Positions 55,010 through 64,000 of a stretch of DNA of 64,000 nucleotides are shown here, piece after piece; within the stretch, counting starts at the first letter, position 1; the number at the start of each line of letters is the position of its first letter. The DNA is from Paenibacillus sp. 481 (lineage in GTDB: Bacteria > Bacillota > Bacilli > Paenibacillales > Paenibacillaceae). Both the position numbers and the translations under genes were made by a program. The DNA lies in assembly GCF_021223605.1 (NCBI RefSeq), contig NZ_CP075175.1:5349501-5413500 (forward strand), read 5' to 3'. The notes under the pieces were generated by a model that did not search any database, was not told the origin of the DNA, and saw only the letters and a program-made list of their open reading frames with translations.

Positions 55010-56983
55010 ATGAAAACGAATGAAAATACATATCTAAGTATAGAAGAGATTATTTCATTACCCATCTTATCAAGTACAAACATAAGTGATGATGGCAAAA
55101 ACGTAGCATTTGTAAAGAAGACGGCTAACTGGAAAGACAATACATATAATAATCATGTGTGGATATATGAAAAAGATAAGGGACAGAGTTACCCCATAAC
55201 AACTAGGGATATAAATAGTACATACCCACTATGGTCTCCAGACTCTAACAATATCGCATACCTTAGCCCAGTTAGTGACGGGGATAACAAGAAAAATCAG
55301 ATCTTTGTTAAGTCAATAGATGGTTATAGCGGGGTTCAAATTACTGATGAGAAAGAAGGCGTCAGTAATTTCAAATGGGAGCCTACTGGCAAGGGTTTTT
55401 ATTATGTTGCACAGTCAAAACAATCTGAGATGATAAAGAAAAGTAAAGATCGATATGGAAATTTCCATCATGTAGGTAAGGAATATCAGAATAATTGTTT
55501 ATTTTACATTGAAATAGAAAAAGGGATACAAAATGATAAATATGAACACGAAAATAGTGTTGTTTATCAGCTAACGGATGGAAAGGATTTTCATATCCAT
55601 GAATTTGATATTTCAAATGATGGGAAAAAGCTTGTATTTATGGCTACACCAAGCTCAAATATGGAAGATAATATAAATAAAGATCTATACCTACTAGATA
55701 TTAAAGCTGAAGAGCTACAAAAGATGAATATAGATAAGTTGTTGGGAGGGGGCGTTTGCTTTTCTCCTGAAGGCAACAAAATATGTTACTCCGCAAGCTT
55801 AAGGGAGAAGGATTACTATAAGAACCATATCAAAGACAGTACATTAGAAATATATGATATTAATAATGGAGAGCTTATTCAACCTTTAACAGATTTTGAT
55901 AGTACGGTTATTCCATTACGGTGGACAGCTAAAGGGATTTTAATGAGATGGCAGAATAAAACGAATGTTGTTATTGGGCTGCTGTCTGAGGATGGCACTG
56001 TGAAAATGTTAAGCAAACAAGTAGATAGCTTTATAATGGATGCTTCTATAACAAGCGATGGAAATCATATATCCTATACTAAAGCTATAACCAGTGAAAT
56101 CTTTGAAATTTATTTAGACGATAACAAAATAACGAATGAAAATAGCTTTTTCAAAGGAAAGCTTAAAAGTAACAAGGAAATCATCTCATGGCAAAGCAGC
56201 GATGGTCTTGAAATAGAGGGCGTGTTATCAACCCCAGTCGATTTTGATCCAAATAAAAAGTATCCCTTATTAGTGGTCATCCATGGTGGCCCCGCTTGGG
56301 CATCCTTCCCCATATTTTCGGACTGTTTTAATGAGAAATATCCTATTGAACAGTTTATCGAAAAAGGCTTTATCGTTTTAGAGCCAAACTACAGAGGAAG
56401 TTCTGGTTATGGTAATGAATTTTTAAAAGCAAACTATAGAAAAATGGGGATTGCCGACTACGATGATGTTAGTTCTGGAGTGGATAAACTAGTTGACGAA
56501 GGGATTGCAGATAATGACAGAGTAGGCGTTATGGGATGGAGCAACGGTGGATATATATCAGCTTTCTGTTCTACATTTAGTAGTAGATTTAAAGCTATTT
56601 CCGTTGGAGGTGGAATTACGAATTGGATTACCCATTATGTAAATACAGATATACCTTATTTTATTAGGATGTATTTAGGAAATGATCCATGGAATGATCC
56701 AGAGATATATGCTAAAACATCACCAATGACATATATTAAATCAGCCTGTACTCCTACCTTAATCCAACATGGCGAACAGGATGCAAGAGTTCGAACTCCA
56801 AATGCATATGAGCTATATCAAGGATTAAGGGATATGGAAGTTGATACAGAATTAATTATATTTAAAGGAATGGGACATAGTTCTGACCAGCCAACAGTTA
56901 ATGTGGCTCTTATGAAGCAGAATTTGATGTGGTTTTCACACTATTTGCTTGGCGAAAGCATGAAAGATTTTAGGGTTTTATGA
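55010..56983 (+). CDS. S9-family peptidase (acylaminoacyl-peptidase/prolyl oligopeptidase type)
   Basis: 657 residues: an N-terminal beta-propeller (about 1-390, with YPLWSPDSNNIAYLSP and repeated blades) and a C-terminal alpha/beta hydrolase with oxyanion HGGPAW, nucleophile GWSNGGY, later Asp in HGEQDARV and His in GMGHSSDQP. No signal peptide, so intracellular. Much more AT-rich than flanking cysJI and effector genes, which suggests transfer. AGGGGGT before the ATG; monocistronic. Confidence 0.92.
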   Translation: MKTNENTYLSIEEIISLPILSSTNISDDGKNVAFVKKTANWKDNTYNNHVWIYEKDKGQSYPITTRDINSTYPLWSPDSNNIAYLSPVSDGDNKKNQIFVKSIDGYSGVQITDEKEGVSNFKWEPTGKGFYYVAQSKQSEMIKKSKDRYGNFHHVGKEYQNNCLFYIEIEKGIQNDKYEHENSVVYQLTDGKDFHIHEFDISNDGKKLVFMATPSSNMEDNINKDLYLLDIKAEELQKMNIDKLLGGGVCFSPEGNKICYSASLREKDYYKNHIKDSTLEIYDINNGELIQPLTDFDSTVIPLRWTAKGILMRWQNKTNVVIGLLSEDGTVKMLSKQVDSFIMDASITSDGNHISYTKAITSEIFEIYLDDNKITNENSFFKGKLKSNKEIISWQSSDGLEIEGVLSTPVDFDPNKKYPLLVVIHGGPAWASFPIFSDCFNEKYPIEQFIEKGFIVLEPNYRGSSGYGNEFLKANYRKMGIADYDDVSSGVDKLVDEGIADNDRVGVMGWSNGGYISAFCSTFSSRFKAISVGGGITNWITHYVNTDIPYFIRMYLGNDPWNDPEIYAKTSPMTYIKSACTPTLIQHGEQDARVRTPNAYELYQGLRDMEVDTELIIFKGMGHSSDQPTVNVALMKQNLMWFSHYLLGESMKDFRVL

Positions 56984-57276
56984 TTAATCAATAGGTATCG
57001 TCACAGGATACATAAGGTTGAAACAGTCCATCTTTTGCGTGTTGGCGAAGACGACTGGGTGAACTAATAGGGAAATAATCGCCTGCCCCATGGAATAAGG
57101 GCAGGCGATTTTTGTATCGATACAAACGTTGCTATGCTCTTACCCCTTTCGTAATAAGCAAAAGTTCATAAAACGAATGAACTGAATCCTTCAATCTACT
57201 CGTCTACTCGACCCGTGCGAATGAGCCCCCGACCTTCTCGCTGCCAACCAAACGCACTCCTGTCTAATTTTGAATG
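56984..57276. other. intergenic region
   Basis: Holds the peptidase terminator; nothing else recognised. Confidence 0.5.
57077..57114 (+). terminator. terminator after S9 peptidase
   Basis: AATCGCCTGCCC (57077-57088) pairs with GGGCAGGCGATT (57099-57110) and is followed by TTTTG. Confidence 0.93.
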
Positions 57277-57639
57277 TTACATCTCTTCAAAAAAAGTGAG
57301 CTTATTCCCAAAAGGATCGATCAAACGGACTTCCTTCGTATTCCATTCTGTTGTTTCAATTTCAGGTCGCGAATAGGCATGGTTTTGACTCCGTAATGCT
57401 TGATGAAAATGTTCGATTCCTGTAATGCTAATTCGAATCGCGGAGCCAGGAGAGCAATCCCCGTAATGTTCAGTCAAATGTAAAGTAAGATAATTATTGG
57501 AGATTTGCATATAGAGGGGCAAGTCCATTTCAAATCGGTGTTCCCAATCTACATGAAAACCTAAGTATTCAAGATAGAATTGTTTCGCTTTATGCTCATC
57601 AAATATTCTAAAGATTGGAGTGACGTTACTCATGTTCAT
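57277..57639 (-). CDS. glyoxalase/bleomycin-resistance-type VOC protein
   Basis: 120 residues. Two beta-alpha-beta-beta-beta halves: VTPIFRIFDEHKAKQFYLEYLGF, LYMQISNNYLTLHLTEH, then EVRLIDPFGNKLTFFE at the end. The glyoxalase-family Glu near the C-terminus is present. Metal enzyme or drug-binding protein; substrate unknown. AAAGGGGAC before the ATG. Confidence 0.85.
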   Translation of the reverse strand: MNMSNVTPIFRIFDEHKAKQFYLEYLGFHVDWEHRFEMDLPLYMQISNNYLTLHLTEHYGDCSPGSAIRISITGIEHFHQALRSQNHAYSRPEIETTEWNTKEVRLIDPFGNKLTFFEEM

Positions 57640-57725
57640 TTATGTCCCCTTTCTTTATTAGTTTGTCTATGAACAGCACTATGATGTAGTCTCGCAGCAG
57701 TTTTCTGCTAAAAGCAATGCTAGAT

Positions 57726-58007
57726 TTATTTCAGTCGTCGAATGCTTACATTCTGGTCAGTAAAATGTACATGCGAATGAAGGAGACTTGTATGCTCAAT
57801 ATTCATTTTTACGAGTCGCTAATCGTGAAATCCCCATGAATTAAAGTGATTAAACACATCCTGAGGCAGCCTTTCAGATAAGGCACGATATATTGCTCTG
57901 TACTGAGTGCCGTTCTGTTCCCATTGTTGATCCACTTGATTTAATTGCTCATCACTTATGGTCTCTGTATTTTGCGCTACAAACAGATCGTATGTAAAGT
58001 ATTTCAC
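57726..58007 (-). pseudogene. small gene broken by an in-frame TAG
   Basis: From the GTG at 58007 (AGGTG upstream) the frame reads MKYFTYDLFVAQNTETISD and on to NSWGFHD, then TAG at 57819-57821. The same frame continues after the stop with RLVKMNIEHTSLLHSHVHF to a TAA at 57726. The KYFT start and the HD-x-LVKM sequence recall DUF4085-type proteins of bacilli, which are longer, so this looks like a truncated, nonsense-mutated copy. The upstream 62-codon part could still be expressed. Confidence 0.5.
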
Positions 58008-58072
58008 TACGCACCTCACCTATTTTTGGTTTTTGTAGGACCACAATCCATTATTTCTCCGCCAAGAGCCAT

Positions 58073-59857
58073 CTACTGCCTACCTTCTACATTCAGCCAG
58101 GCATTATCGGAAGCACGGACGAAGGCTCCTTCAGGGTATGCTAACTGATCGAACAGTAACTGCATGGCCGGGGTGAAACTATCCTCATTCGCTGTTAGAT
58201 TTTTCCCAAAGGAGCTGATATTGATCGGACCGTAGGTTTCCCCCAATAGATCCTTTAAATAGCGGTTGTCTGACAGCTCCTTGTCCACTTCACTTCTCTG
58301 CTGATCGGAAAAAGGAAGCGCCACTTCCGCCATTGCCTCGGGGCCTGTCGTGTTCATCACGGCTGCTTTCACCAGCTCTCGATTCCCGCTGAGAATGTTG
58401 GCCACTTGATCATCATCAGCCAATTTTCCGTAGACATGTTTCCTGTAGTCGTCTATATACTTGTTACCCGGAACCGCTGAAATCGCATCGTTGGAAAACG
58501 CTTTGCTATGCTCCAACTGCGCCCAACCAAGGCGAACGCCAAGCGGTGCATCCATTCCAGCGAAGGAAGTCGCCTCCGCGCCAGGAGTATTGTCGGAATC
58601 CATATACGTCCCACCCTCTTTGTACAGGATCTCCAAGCGCACGACATCAGACAGCGCCCCTGCTGCAGCTGGATTGACTCTGCCCCCATGGTAAGTGGGC
58701 AGCTTATTTGCCGTCGCCTCCAACTCCTCTGCGCTGTCGTATAGCTCCGAAGTATTCCGAATCTCAATACCATGCCTCTGAAGTTCGCTTACATTCGTTA
58801 CCCGCTCCGAATGCTCATCAAGCCATAGATTTACAGTGACATGAGAAGCCTGATAGGACCATGTGATGATATTTTGTTCTCGTTCCGCGGGAAGGCGTCC
58901 GCCCAGCCATACAAAATGCATGAGCGAGGGGACTATTGGTGTCGGAGGGGCTGTTGTCTCTGCTGGCTCGGTCAGCTTGTTGCCGACCAGAGCGCCTCCG
59001 GCTCCAAGCGCCAGCATGGCGAGCGCGGTGACCGGATTGCTAAGCGAGGCCAGATAGCCAAGCCCGAGCCCTAGGCCCATTCCGAACAGCCCGCCTCCCG
59101 CGGCTCCGCTCTTCGTCATCTGCACCGGCGCTTCATTCGTAGGCAACGAAACGTTTCCATTTGCCTCCATGTGCCGCACATCGGCTTGCATTCGCTGTGC
59201 AATCCGGCTGCTCGTCTGCTCTACCCCGCTCCCGAGAAAGGGAGACGCCTCCTGAGTGCGGGAGATTTGTTTTCTTTGCGCGGCTAATTTTCCCATATGA
59301 TCAGCCTCTTTTTCCAACGCAGGGTCATCGTTAACGGGAACACCGTTGGCCTGTGTTGTCGCCTGAACCCGCCCCTGTCTCTGCTGCACGACATGCGTCA
59401 GCTCGTGACCTAACAGCGCTTGCCCGCCAGTACTATTGGGCTGAAACTGACCTGGAGCAAAATGAATGTCGTTGCCCTGTGTATAAGCGAGCGCGTCGAT
59501 TTCGGGAGCCTTTGGCGAATTTGGATGAATCCGCACCTGTGAAAAATCCGTATTAAAGGTCTGCTCCATCTGAAGCTGCAGTGCGGCGGGCATGCCGCCC
59601 TTGTCTACGCCCTTTCCTACGGCCTCTCCTGTGGTTTCACTAGATAGCACGCCGCTTCCTTTTCCACTCAGCATACGCTGTACCGCTTGATTACCTATCG
59701 TGCGTTGAAGCTGTAAAATCGACGCAGAAGACAACGATTCGGAACCAAACGATTGTCCTCCATCGTTTTTGGCCGAACTGGCTTTACGCTCGCTAGACTG
59801 TTGCTGCACGGCATGCTGATCGTGTTTATCCGGATGCTCCATCCTACCTCGTGACAT
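58073..59857 (-). CDS. DUF4157-glycosyltransferase effector (large clostridial toxin type, GT44-like)
   Basis: 594 residues. An N-terminal 60-residue basic/polar stretch leads to a DUF4157 domain (about 88-195) with HELTH at 151-155 and the third metal-ligand region EKEAD (182-186). A hydrophobic Gly-rich stretch (256-294) follows. From about 308 there is a glycosyltransferase of the TcdA/TcdB type: [10 protein letters not shown], then [14 protein letters not shown] with the SDxxR motif (403-407), [13 protein letters not shown] with the DxD Mn2+/UDP-sugar site (420-422), and a C-terminal SDNAW. Such domains glycosylate Rho/Ras GTPases in eukaryotic cells. No signal peptide; DUF4157 is the marker of effectors loaded into contractile injection systems. 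AAGGGGG before the ATG. Confidence 0.85.
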   Translation of the reverse strand: MSRGRMEHPDKHDQHAVQQQSSERKASSAKNDGGQSFGSESLSSASILQLQRTIGNQAVQRMLSGKGSGVLSSETTGEAVGKGVDKGGMPAALQLQMEQTFNTDFSQVRIHPNSPKAPEIDALAYTQGNDIHFAPGQFQPNSTGGQALLGHELTHVVQQRQGRVQATTQANGVPVNDDPALEKEADHMGKLAAQRKQISRTQEASPFLGSGVEQTSSRIAQRMQADVRHMEANGNVSLPTNEAPVQMTKSGAAGGGLFGMGLGLGLGYLASLSNPVTALAMLALGAGGALVGNKLTEPAETTAPPTPIVPSLMHFVWLGGRLPAEREQNIITWSYQASHVTVNLWLDEHSERVTNVSELQRHGIEIRNTSELYDSAEELEATANKLPTYHGGRVNPAAAGALSDVVRLEILYKEGGTYMDSDNTPGAEATSFAGMDAPLGVRLGWAQLEHSKAFSNDAISAVPGNKYIDDYRKHVYGKLADDDQVANILSGNRELVKAAVMNTTGPEAMAEVALPFSDQQRSEVDKELSDNRYLKDLLGETYGPINISSFGKNLTANEDSFTPAMQLLFDQLAYPEGAFVRASDNAWLNVEGRQ

Positions 59858-60022
59858 TTGCTTACCCCCTTCGGTTATAATCGCCGTCCTCTGTGCAGAC
59901 TAGCCTGTTCATGCTGCTCGCAACATGAAAGCGTCTGCGCTTGCACATATCTTAACATGTTTCTATTATTTTGAAATCAGTGTGTCTGAGCCTTTCTATG
60001 ACCGCCTGCCGGTACCTTTTTA
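59858..60022. other. gap between the two effector genes
   Basis: 165 bases without a terminator-quality hairpin, so read-through from the upstream effector is possible. Confidence 0.4.
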
Positions 60023-63000
60023 TCAACCTGTCCTTTTGGTGAAGCTTAATAAATAGGCGTGTCGGCTCACTATGTCTACCTCTGCAGGTGATACAACCCG
60101 CATTAAAGAGTCATTAAATCCGTACCATTGATTATTTTTACGGAAGTATCCGACGTAATGTCCTGAATCCGGACTGGCACCGAGATGCAAAATGAAGCTA
60201 TTCAGTTCATACTTAACCGCTTCCGTTCCATTTTCAATACATGCGGGGTTGATCGTCAGCTCCCGATCGGGTACAGGTACCGTCGTATCGATCTTGACCA
60301 CCCTCTGCAGCTCACGGCTGTATGTAAACCGGGCCAGTTGGATTGTGAGCACATTCGGAAGGCTAGTAAATTTACGGTTAGACTGAACGTTGCTCTCGTC
60401 CCTGAACCTCTCGATCATACTGGACGTATTTAGCTCAACCAATTGATTCAAGTCCATCCCTTCTTCTATTTGGTTTAATACGAGCGCTGCTTCCTTAGAA
60501 TCGACCTGCTCTTCCCCGTCGTTTAAAGCATAGGTCGTTCTCACTTTCACTTGATCGTTGAAATTCAACTTATCGGTTAAGAAGAGGAGCAATTCAGCCG
60601 CATCCTGTTGGGACGCGATTCGGCTAACGTTTCCGTTAATCCAACCATTGCGCAGTAACGCTTTGCGGAATGCTAGGATTTCCGCTTCGAGCACTAGTCC
60701 GTTCGTCAACAATTTCTGCATGATCGCTCGTCCTGACAGTTGCAGTTCTCGCACCGCCGCAGACATGACTACAGAAGGCGGGATGACATCAGACGACGTG
60801 TTGGCAGCCACAGACGTGCTAGAAACTGAAGGCGACTCCATAAACAGATTGGTGAATGTGGAATTGGACGCCATCATTTGCATAATAGAACCGATATAAC
60901 AGGAGTTGCCTACATTGAGCAGTCCCTGTGGCATGGCGCTCACAGACGAGCTGGAGACGACCATCGGCACTGTGTTGGCGAATAGCTTGAGCTTTTTCAA
61001 TTCCTCCCGGTTGTTTAGAAGCTCTGACTCCATTTTATGCAGCTTTTCGCCCAAAATGGTGACCCTCACCCGAGGGTCGGACTGAACGTCCAAGCTTTCT
61101 TTCGTTGACTCAGGAAGCGCTGCCTTTTTCAAGGTTTCAGTAACTTCTAGAATTTCATTGGACAGCAGATCACTCTCTCGCTCTATCTTCTCGATCAATG
61201 CTTCGATCGCTTGCTGTTCTTTCCATTTCCCTCCCAGATTTTCGAGAAAATCAACTTGATTGCGAAAAGAAATGATTCGTTTAATTGTATTCACCACATA
61301 ATTAGGCTCCAGCCTGTCCAGCTTCGCATAAAACATCGGGATAATGATATCACTCAAGATTTGCCCAGCGGCCTTCGCCTGTCTGTCGGCCAACTCCTGT
61401 GAACCTTCGTATACATGCGCTTGCGCCGATTGGATAAAATACTCAAGCGAACCGAACAGCTGGTTTATTTCACTGGCCTCTTTTGACCCCGATACTCCGT
61501 CACGTTCCATACGACCCGTTGCAGAAGTTTCTACCAACTCGGCATATTCCTTGGCATCCTCCATATCTGTATCCTTTTTGGATATATCATAGAAGGTCGC
61601 CAAATGAGCGGTGTCGTCCAGTTCGACACGAACGATCGCTTTATTCCCATTTTTGATGAAGACGAACTGTTGGGTTCCTAGCTGCTCATAATTGTCGCTG
61701 ATCATATCCCCAGATTCGATCGTTTCCAATGCGGAGTTCAAATACTGTTCGAAGCCGTACCCCGTTGATCCGGTTTTCTGCTGGATTCCTTTACTGTGCT
61801 TTATATAATGGTATTTTGCTGATGGTTCTGAAATAAAGCCGATCTTACCATTGGCTGCGAGGGCCTTAATCTCCCGCCCATGTTCTTTAAGCGATTGCTT
61901 GAGGTTGGCATGATGGCTTAATTGTTCACCTACGGATACGGATACGGTTGTAGACGTGTACGCTACATTCACTTCCTTTTCCCTTTCAGCCTCTATAATA
62001 GAGTCCTTAGTAGAGTCCTCGTTAGAGTCCACAGCCGAATCCGCAGTAGCTTTCACAGCAGTTGGAGCCTGTTCAGACGAAGCCAAGTAAAACTCAAAAA
62101 ACTCTACAAAATGAGTCCAATTAAGAACAGGAAATCCAGCTTTGCTCCTCGCCCACTTGGCCGCGCTCTTCAGCATAACTGCATCGATATCGGATTTCAT
62201 GTAATGCAGCAAATCGAACAGCCGAATCCAATGGGCATCCTGAACAGGCCGCTCCTCTATGTCAAAATGGGTTAACATTTCGGAAATTTCGAACTGGTGC
62301 TTACGGAACCTAAGCCTTTCCCCACCTGAGCTAATGAGCGATATGCTAGACATGTCCTCCGTATAAGGCAGCTTTCCTTTCTCCGAGATTTTGTAGACGA
62401 ACATCAGCAGCTCATCTAGCTTGTTTTTAGCTTTTAATTCGCGGATCTTATTAACATGGATACGTATTTCGCCAGCGAAGCTGAGCATATCACCGCCTGC
62501 ATTCGTTATCTCTATCGCAATGCCATCTTTCTGCATCTGGGTTTGAATGTCCTTAATCCACACTTCCACCGGCTGCTCATCCTTAAGATTCTCTGTCCAA
62601 CGCCATGGGCGTGGTCCGACATACTTGCTGTTCTCAATCGCAGGCCTACCAGGTTCGCCGGTAGCCGACATCCCCTGACTATGCTTGTCCCACTCCCCTT
62701 CTCCTGACTCTTTATCGATCCATCGGTACAAGTGATAATGCGGCGATGTATGACCCGCCATGCCGTGCTCGGTTAAGTCCATATCCACCATCAAATTTTC
62801 CTCGTCCTGATCCTTCACGAACATGCGGTACTGATACAGTCGCCCGCTCTCCGTGTCGTATTTTACATCAGGCAAACCGTCATCTGGCAGCTTAGACGTT
62901 TGTGGATTATCCAATCTCCCAGGAATAATACTATGTCTATAACTCGGTGTACCGTCCTCAAAAAACCCGGAAGGACTATCCGGAAACAATTGACGGATCA

Positions 63001-64000
63001 GCTTGTCCGAAAAACCTAAATCCCTCATGACCTGAATAAGCTCCGCAGGGGTACGTTCTCTTGCTTGATCCAGAATCTGCGCCATTTTAACGGCCCGAGT
63101 ATCCTTGTCATTGTGGGCATTGCTTATTAACTCAACTATCCGTTTACGGATCAATTGCAGTTGCTCGTCAGCAATATGATAGTTTCTGGCAGAAAATTTA
63201 AGCAACCGCCCGAGTCGATTAAATGACATCAATTCAAATAGCTCTTCAACAAAGCTTCTTTCCAGCGAATACAAGTTTTTAGACAAGGTATCGGCTACTC
63301 CGCGTCCTGTAGGATCATGAAGCTTGCCTGTCTTATCGATATAAAGCGAATTCATCGAAAAATCTCGTTTTTTGGCATCTTTTTCGTAAAATCCGGAGTC
63401 TGCGAAGGATCGGACCTCAGTTGCCCTTTCTCTGGGTACGCACGTAATATCGATGGAAAATTCGGTTTGAATGGCAAGTTGGACCAGATGCAGCTTATCC
63501 GTTTTGACGACATTGCGAGGGATATTGGAAAAACGTTCGTCCGCAATCAGCATCGCGACCAGCGAATCGATATCCATGTTCGTCGTGACATCGATGTCTT
63601 TAGGTGATTCACCACGCAAGGAATCCCGCACGGAACCGCCAACGAAAGCGATATCATATTGATTGGCGGATACGAGCTCAATTAAATCTTTCACGGTAAC
63701 CGTTGAATCTTTTTTGCCGATCGGCTTTCCGAATAGTGTGGCAGCGGGACCTTTGTTCGGCACGACTATCTCGTTGTAGCTGTCACTGCCGTGTACGATC
63801 GGATCGGCCTTAGCTCCGTCCGGCTTGTAAAATTCATAGGTCTTGTCTTCTTCCTTCACCGTCGCGTCAACCGGAATGATCGTCAGCTTGCGACCGCCTA
63901 GCTCCAATATGAAAGGTTTATCGGAAACATACTTCTTCACATCCGGCACCTCGACATCAGGAACGGCCTCACCGATTGCCGTTGAAGAACCAAGAGATGG
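60023..64000 (-). CDS. giant effector: nucleotidyltransferase plus ubiquitin-specific protease domain, 5' part outside window
   Basis: The frame is open to base 64000, so the true start lies beyond; residue numbers below count from the GTG at 63949, with 17 more codons visible before it. Region 90-260 is a class II CCA-adding/poly(A) polymerase head: GGSVRD (104-109), catalytic DID (118-120), KRDFSMNSLYID (194-205), DPTGRGVADTLSKN, RLGRLLKFSARNYHI. Region 1006-1308 is a USP/peptidase C19 domain: Cys box GLLNVGNSCYIGSIMQ with Cys1017, QQD box SQQDAAELLLFL (1114-1116), LPNVLTIQLARF, His box SGHYVGYF with His1264, and WYGFNDS with Asp1280. The middle is helical and unrecognised. Such a pair of domains points to action inside a eukaryotic cell: deubiquitination and nucleotide transfer. 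No signal peptide can be judged. Confidence 0.9.
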   Translation of the reverse strand, partial: PSLGSSTAIGEAVPDVEVPDVKKYVSDKPFILELGGRKLTIIPVDATVKEEDKTYEFYKPDGAKADPIVHGSDSYNEIVVPNKGPAATLFGKPIGKKDSTVTVKDLIELVSANQYDIAFVGGSVRDSLRGESPKDIDVTTNMDIDSLVAMLIADERFSNIPRNVVKTDKLHLVQLAIQTEFSIDITCVPRERATEVRSFADSGFYEKDAKKRDFSMNSLYIDKTGKLHDPTGRGVADTLSKNLYSLERSFVEELFELMSFNRLGRLLKFSARNYHIADEQLQLIRKRIVELISNAHNDKDTRAVKMAQILDQARERTPAELIQVMRDLGFSDKLIRQLFPDSPSGFFEDGTPSYRHSIIPGRLDNPQTSKLPDDGLPDVKYDTESGRLYQYRMFVKDQDEENLMVDMDLTEHGMAGHTSPHYHLYRWIDKESGEGEWDKHSQGMSATGEPGRPAIENSKYVGPRPWRWTENLKDEQPVEVWIKDIQTQMQKDGIAIEITNAGGDMLSFAGEIRIHVNKIRELKAKNKLDELLMFVYKISEKGKLPYTEDMSSISLISSGGERLRFRKHQFEISEMLTHFDIEERPVQDAHWIRLFDLLHYMKSDIDAVMLKSAAKWARSKAGFPVLNWTHFVEFFEFYLASSEQAPTAVKATADSAVDSNEDSTKDSIIEAEREKEVNVAYTSTTVSVSVGEQLSHHANLKQSLKEHGREIKALAANGKIGFISEPSAKYHYIKHSKGIQQKTGSTGYGFEQYLNSALETIESGDMISDNYEQLGTQQFVFIKNGNKAIVRVELDDTAHLATFYDISKKDTDMEDAKEYAELVETSATGRMERDGVSGSKEASEINQLFGSLEYFIQSAQAHVYEGSQELADRQAKAAGQILSDIIIPMFYAKLDRLEPNYVVNTIKRIISFRNQVDFLENLGGKWKEQQAIEALIEKIERESDLLSNEILEVTETLKKAALPESTKESLDVQSDPRVRVTILGEKLHKMESELLNNREELKKLKLFANTVPMVVSSSSVSAMPQGLLNVGNSCYIGSIMQMMASNSTFTNLFMESPSVSSTSVAANTSSDVIPPSVVMSAAVRELQLSGRAIMQKLLTNGLVLEAEILAFRKALLRNGWINGNVSRIASQQDAAELLLFLTDKLNFNDQVKVRTTYALNDGEEQVDSKEAALVLNQIEEGMDLNQLVELNTSSMIERFRDESNVQSNRKFTSLPNVLTIQLARFTYSRELQRVVKIDTTVPVPDRELTINPACIENGTEAVKYELNSFILHLGASPDSGHYVGYFRKNNQWYGFNDSLMRVVSPAEVDIVSRHAYLLSFTKRTG

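Overview
The window looks like chromosome from a low-GC Gram-positive bacterium of the Paenibacillus type. The reasons are the strong AGGAGG-like ribosome binding sites, frequent GTG/TTG starts, PerR and Fur boxes, a MocR-type regulator, a staphylopine-type metal uptake operon, and many SMI1/KNR4 and other accessory proteins typical of Paenibacillaceae. No rRNA, tRNA, CRISPR array, transposase or prophage was recognised. Species cannot be named from the sequence; the effector genes at the right end suggest an insect- or other eukaryote-associated lineage (inference).

Left part (1-12.5 kb): an exported alpha/beta hydrolase cut by the window edge; ahpCF under two PerR boxes; an SgrR-like regulator divergent from an MFS transporter; a secreted GH19 chitinase with two duplicated Fn3-like modules; tRNA hydroxylase trhO; an ECF sigma factor divergent from a clpP paralogue; and a membrane protein of unknown function. 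From 12.9 to 19.4 kb lies a complete cntABCDFE-type operon (metallophore import plus export) with a Fur box at its promoter, but no metallophore synthesis genes beside it.

Middle part (19.8-48.7 kb): mostly housekeeping and accessory genes in short units. These are a flavin monooxygenase divergent from a MocR regulator with a clear repeat operator, a HAD phosphatase/Crp pair, a phosphotransferase, an SMI1/KNR4 protein, a two-gene RNA-repair unit (polynucleotide kinase-HD phosphatase plus RNA ligase), a polysaccharide lyase, a protein-kinase-like gene, an Ada fusion, and a three-gene cluster of large uncharacterised proteins built around a 1663-residue DUF4132-type protein. After these come a cupin, lipoproteins, a HAD/MFS/TetR group with matching operators, and a DJ-1-type isonitrile hydratase whose promoter carries a CsoR-like operator.

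Right part (48.7-64 kb): a MerR regulator, an AT-rich orphan RES-domain gene, a decayed gene, cysJI sulfite reductase, an AT-rich S9 peptidase, a glyoxalase-family protein and a small broken gene. The end of the window holds two large co-directional effector-like genes. One has an N-terminal DUF4157 domain joined to a large-clostridial-toxin type glycosyltransferase (GT44-like). The other, still open at the window edge, joins a CCA/poly(A)-polymerase-type nucleotidyltransferase to a C-terminal ubiquitin-specific protease (USP, peptidase C19) domain with all the expected boxes. This pair is the most likely undescribed system: a eukaryote-targeting effector cassette, probably delivered by an extracellular contractile injection system encoded beyond base 64000 (inference).
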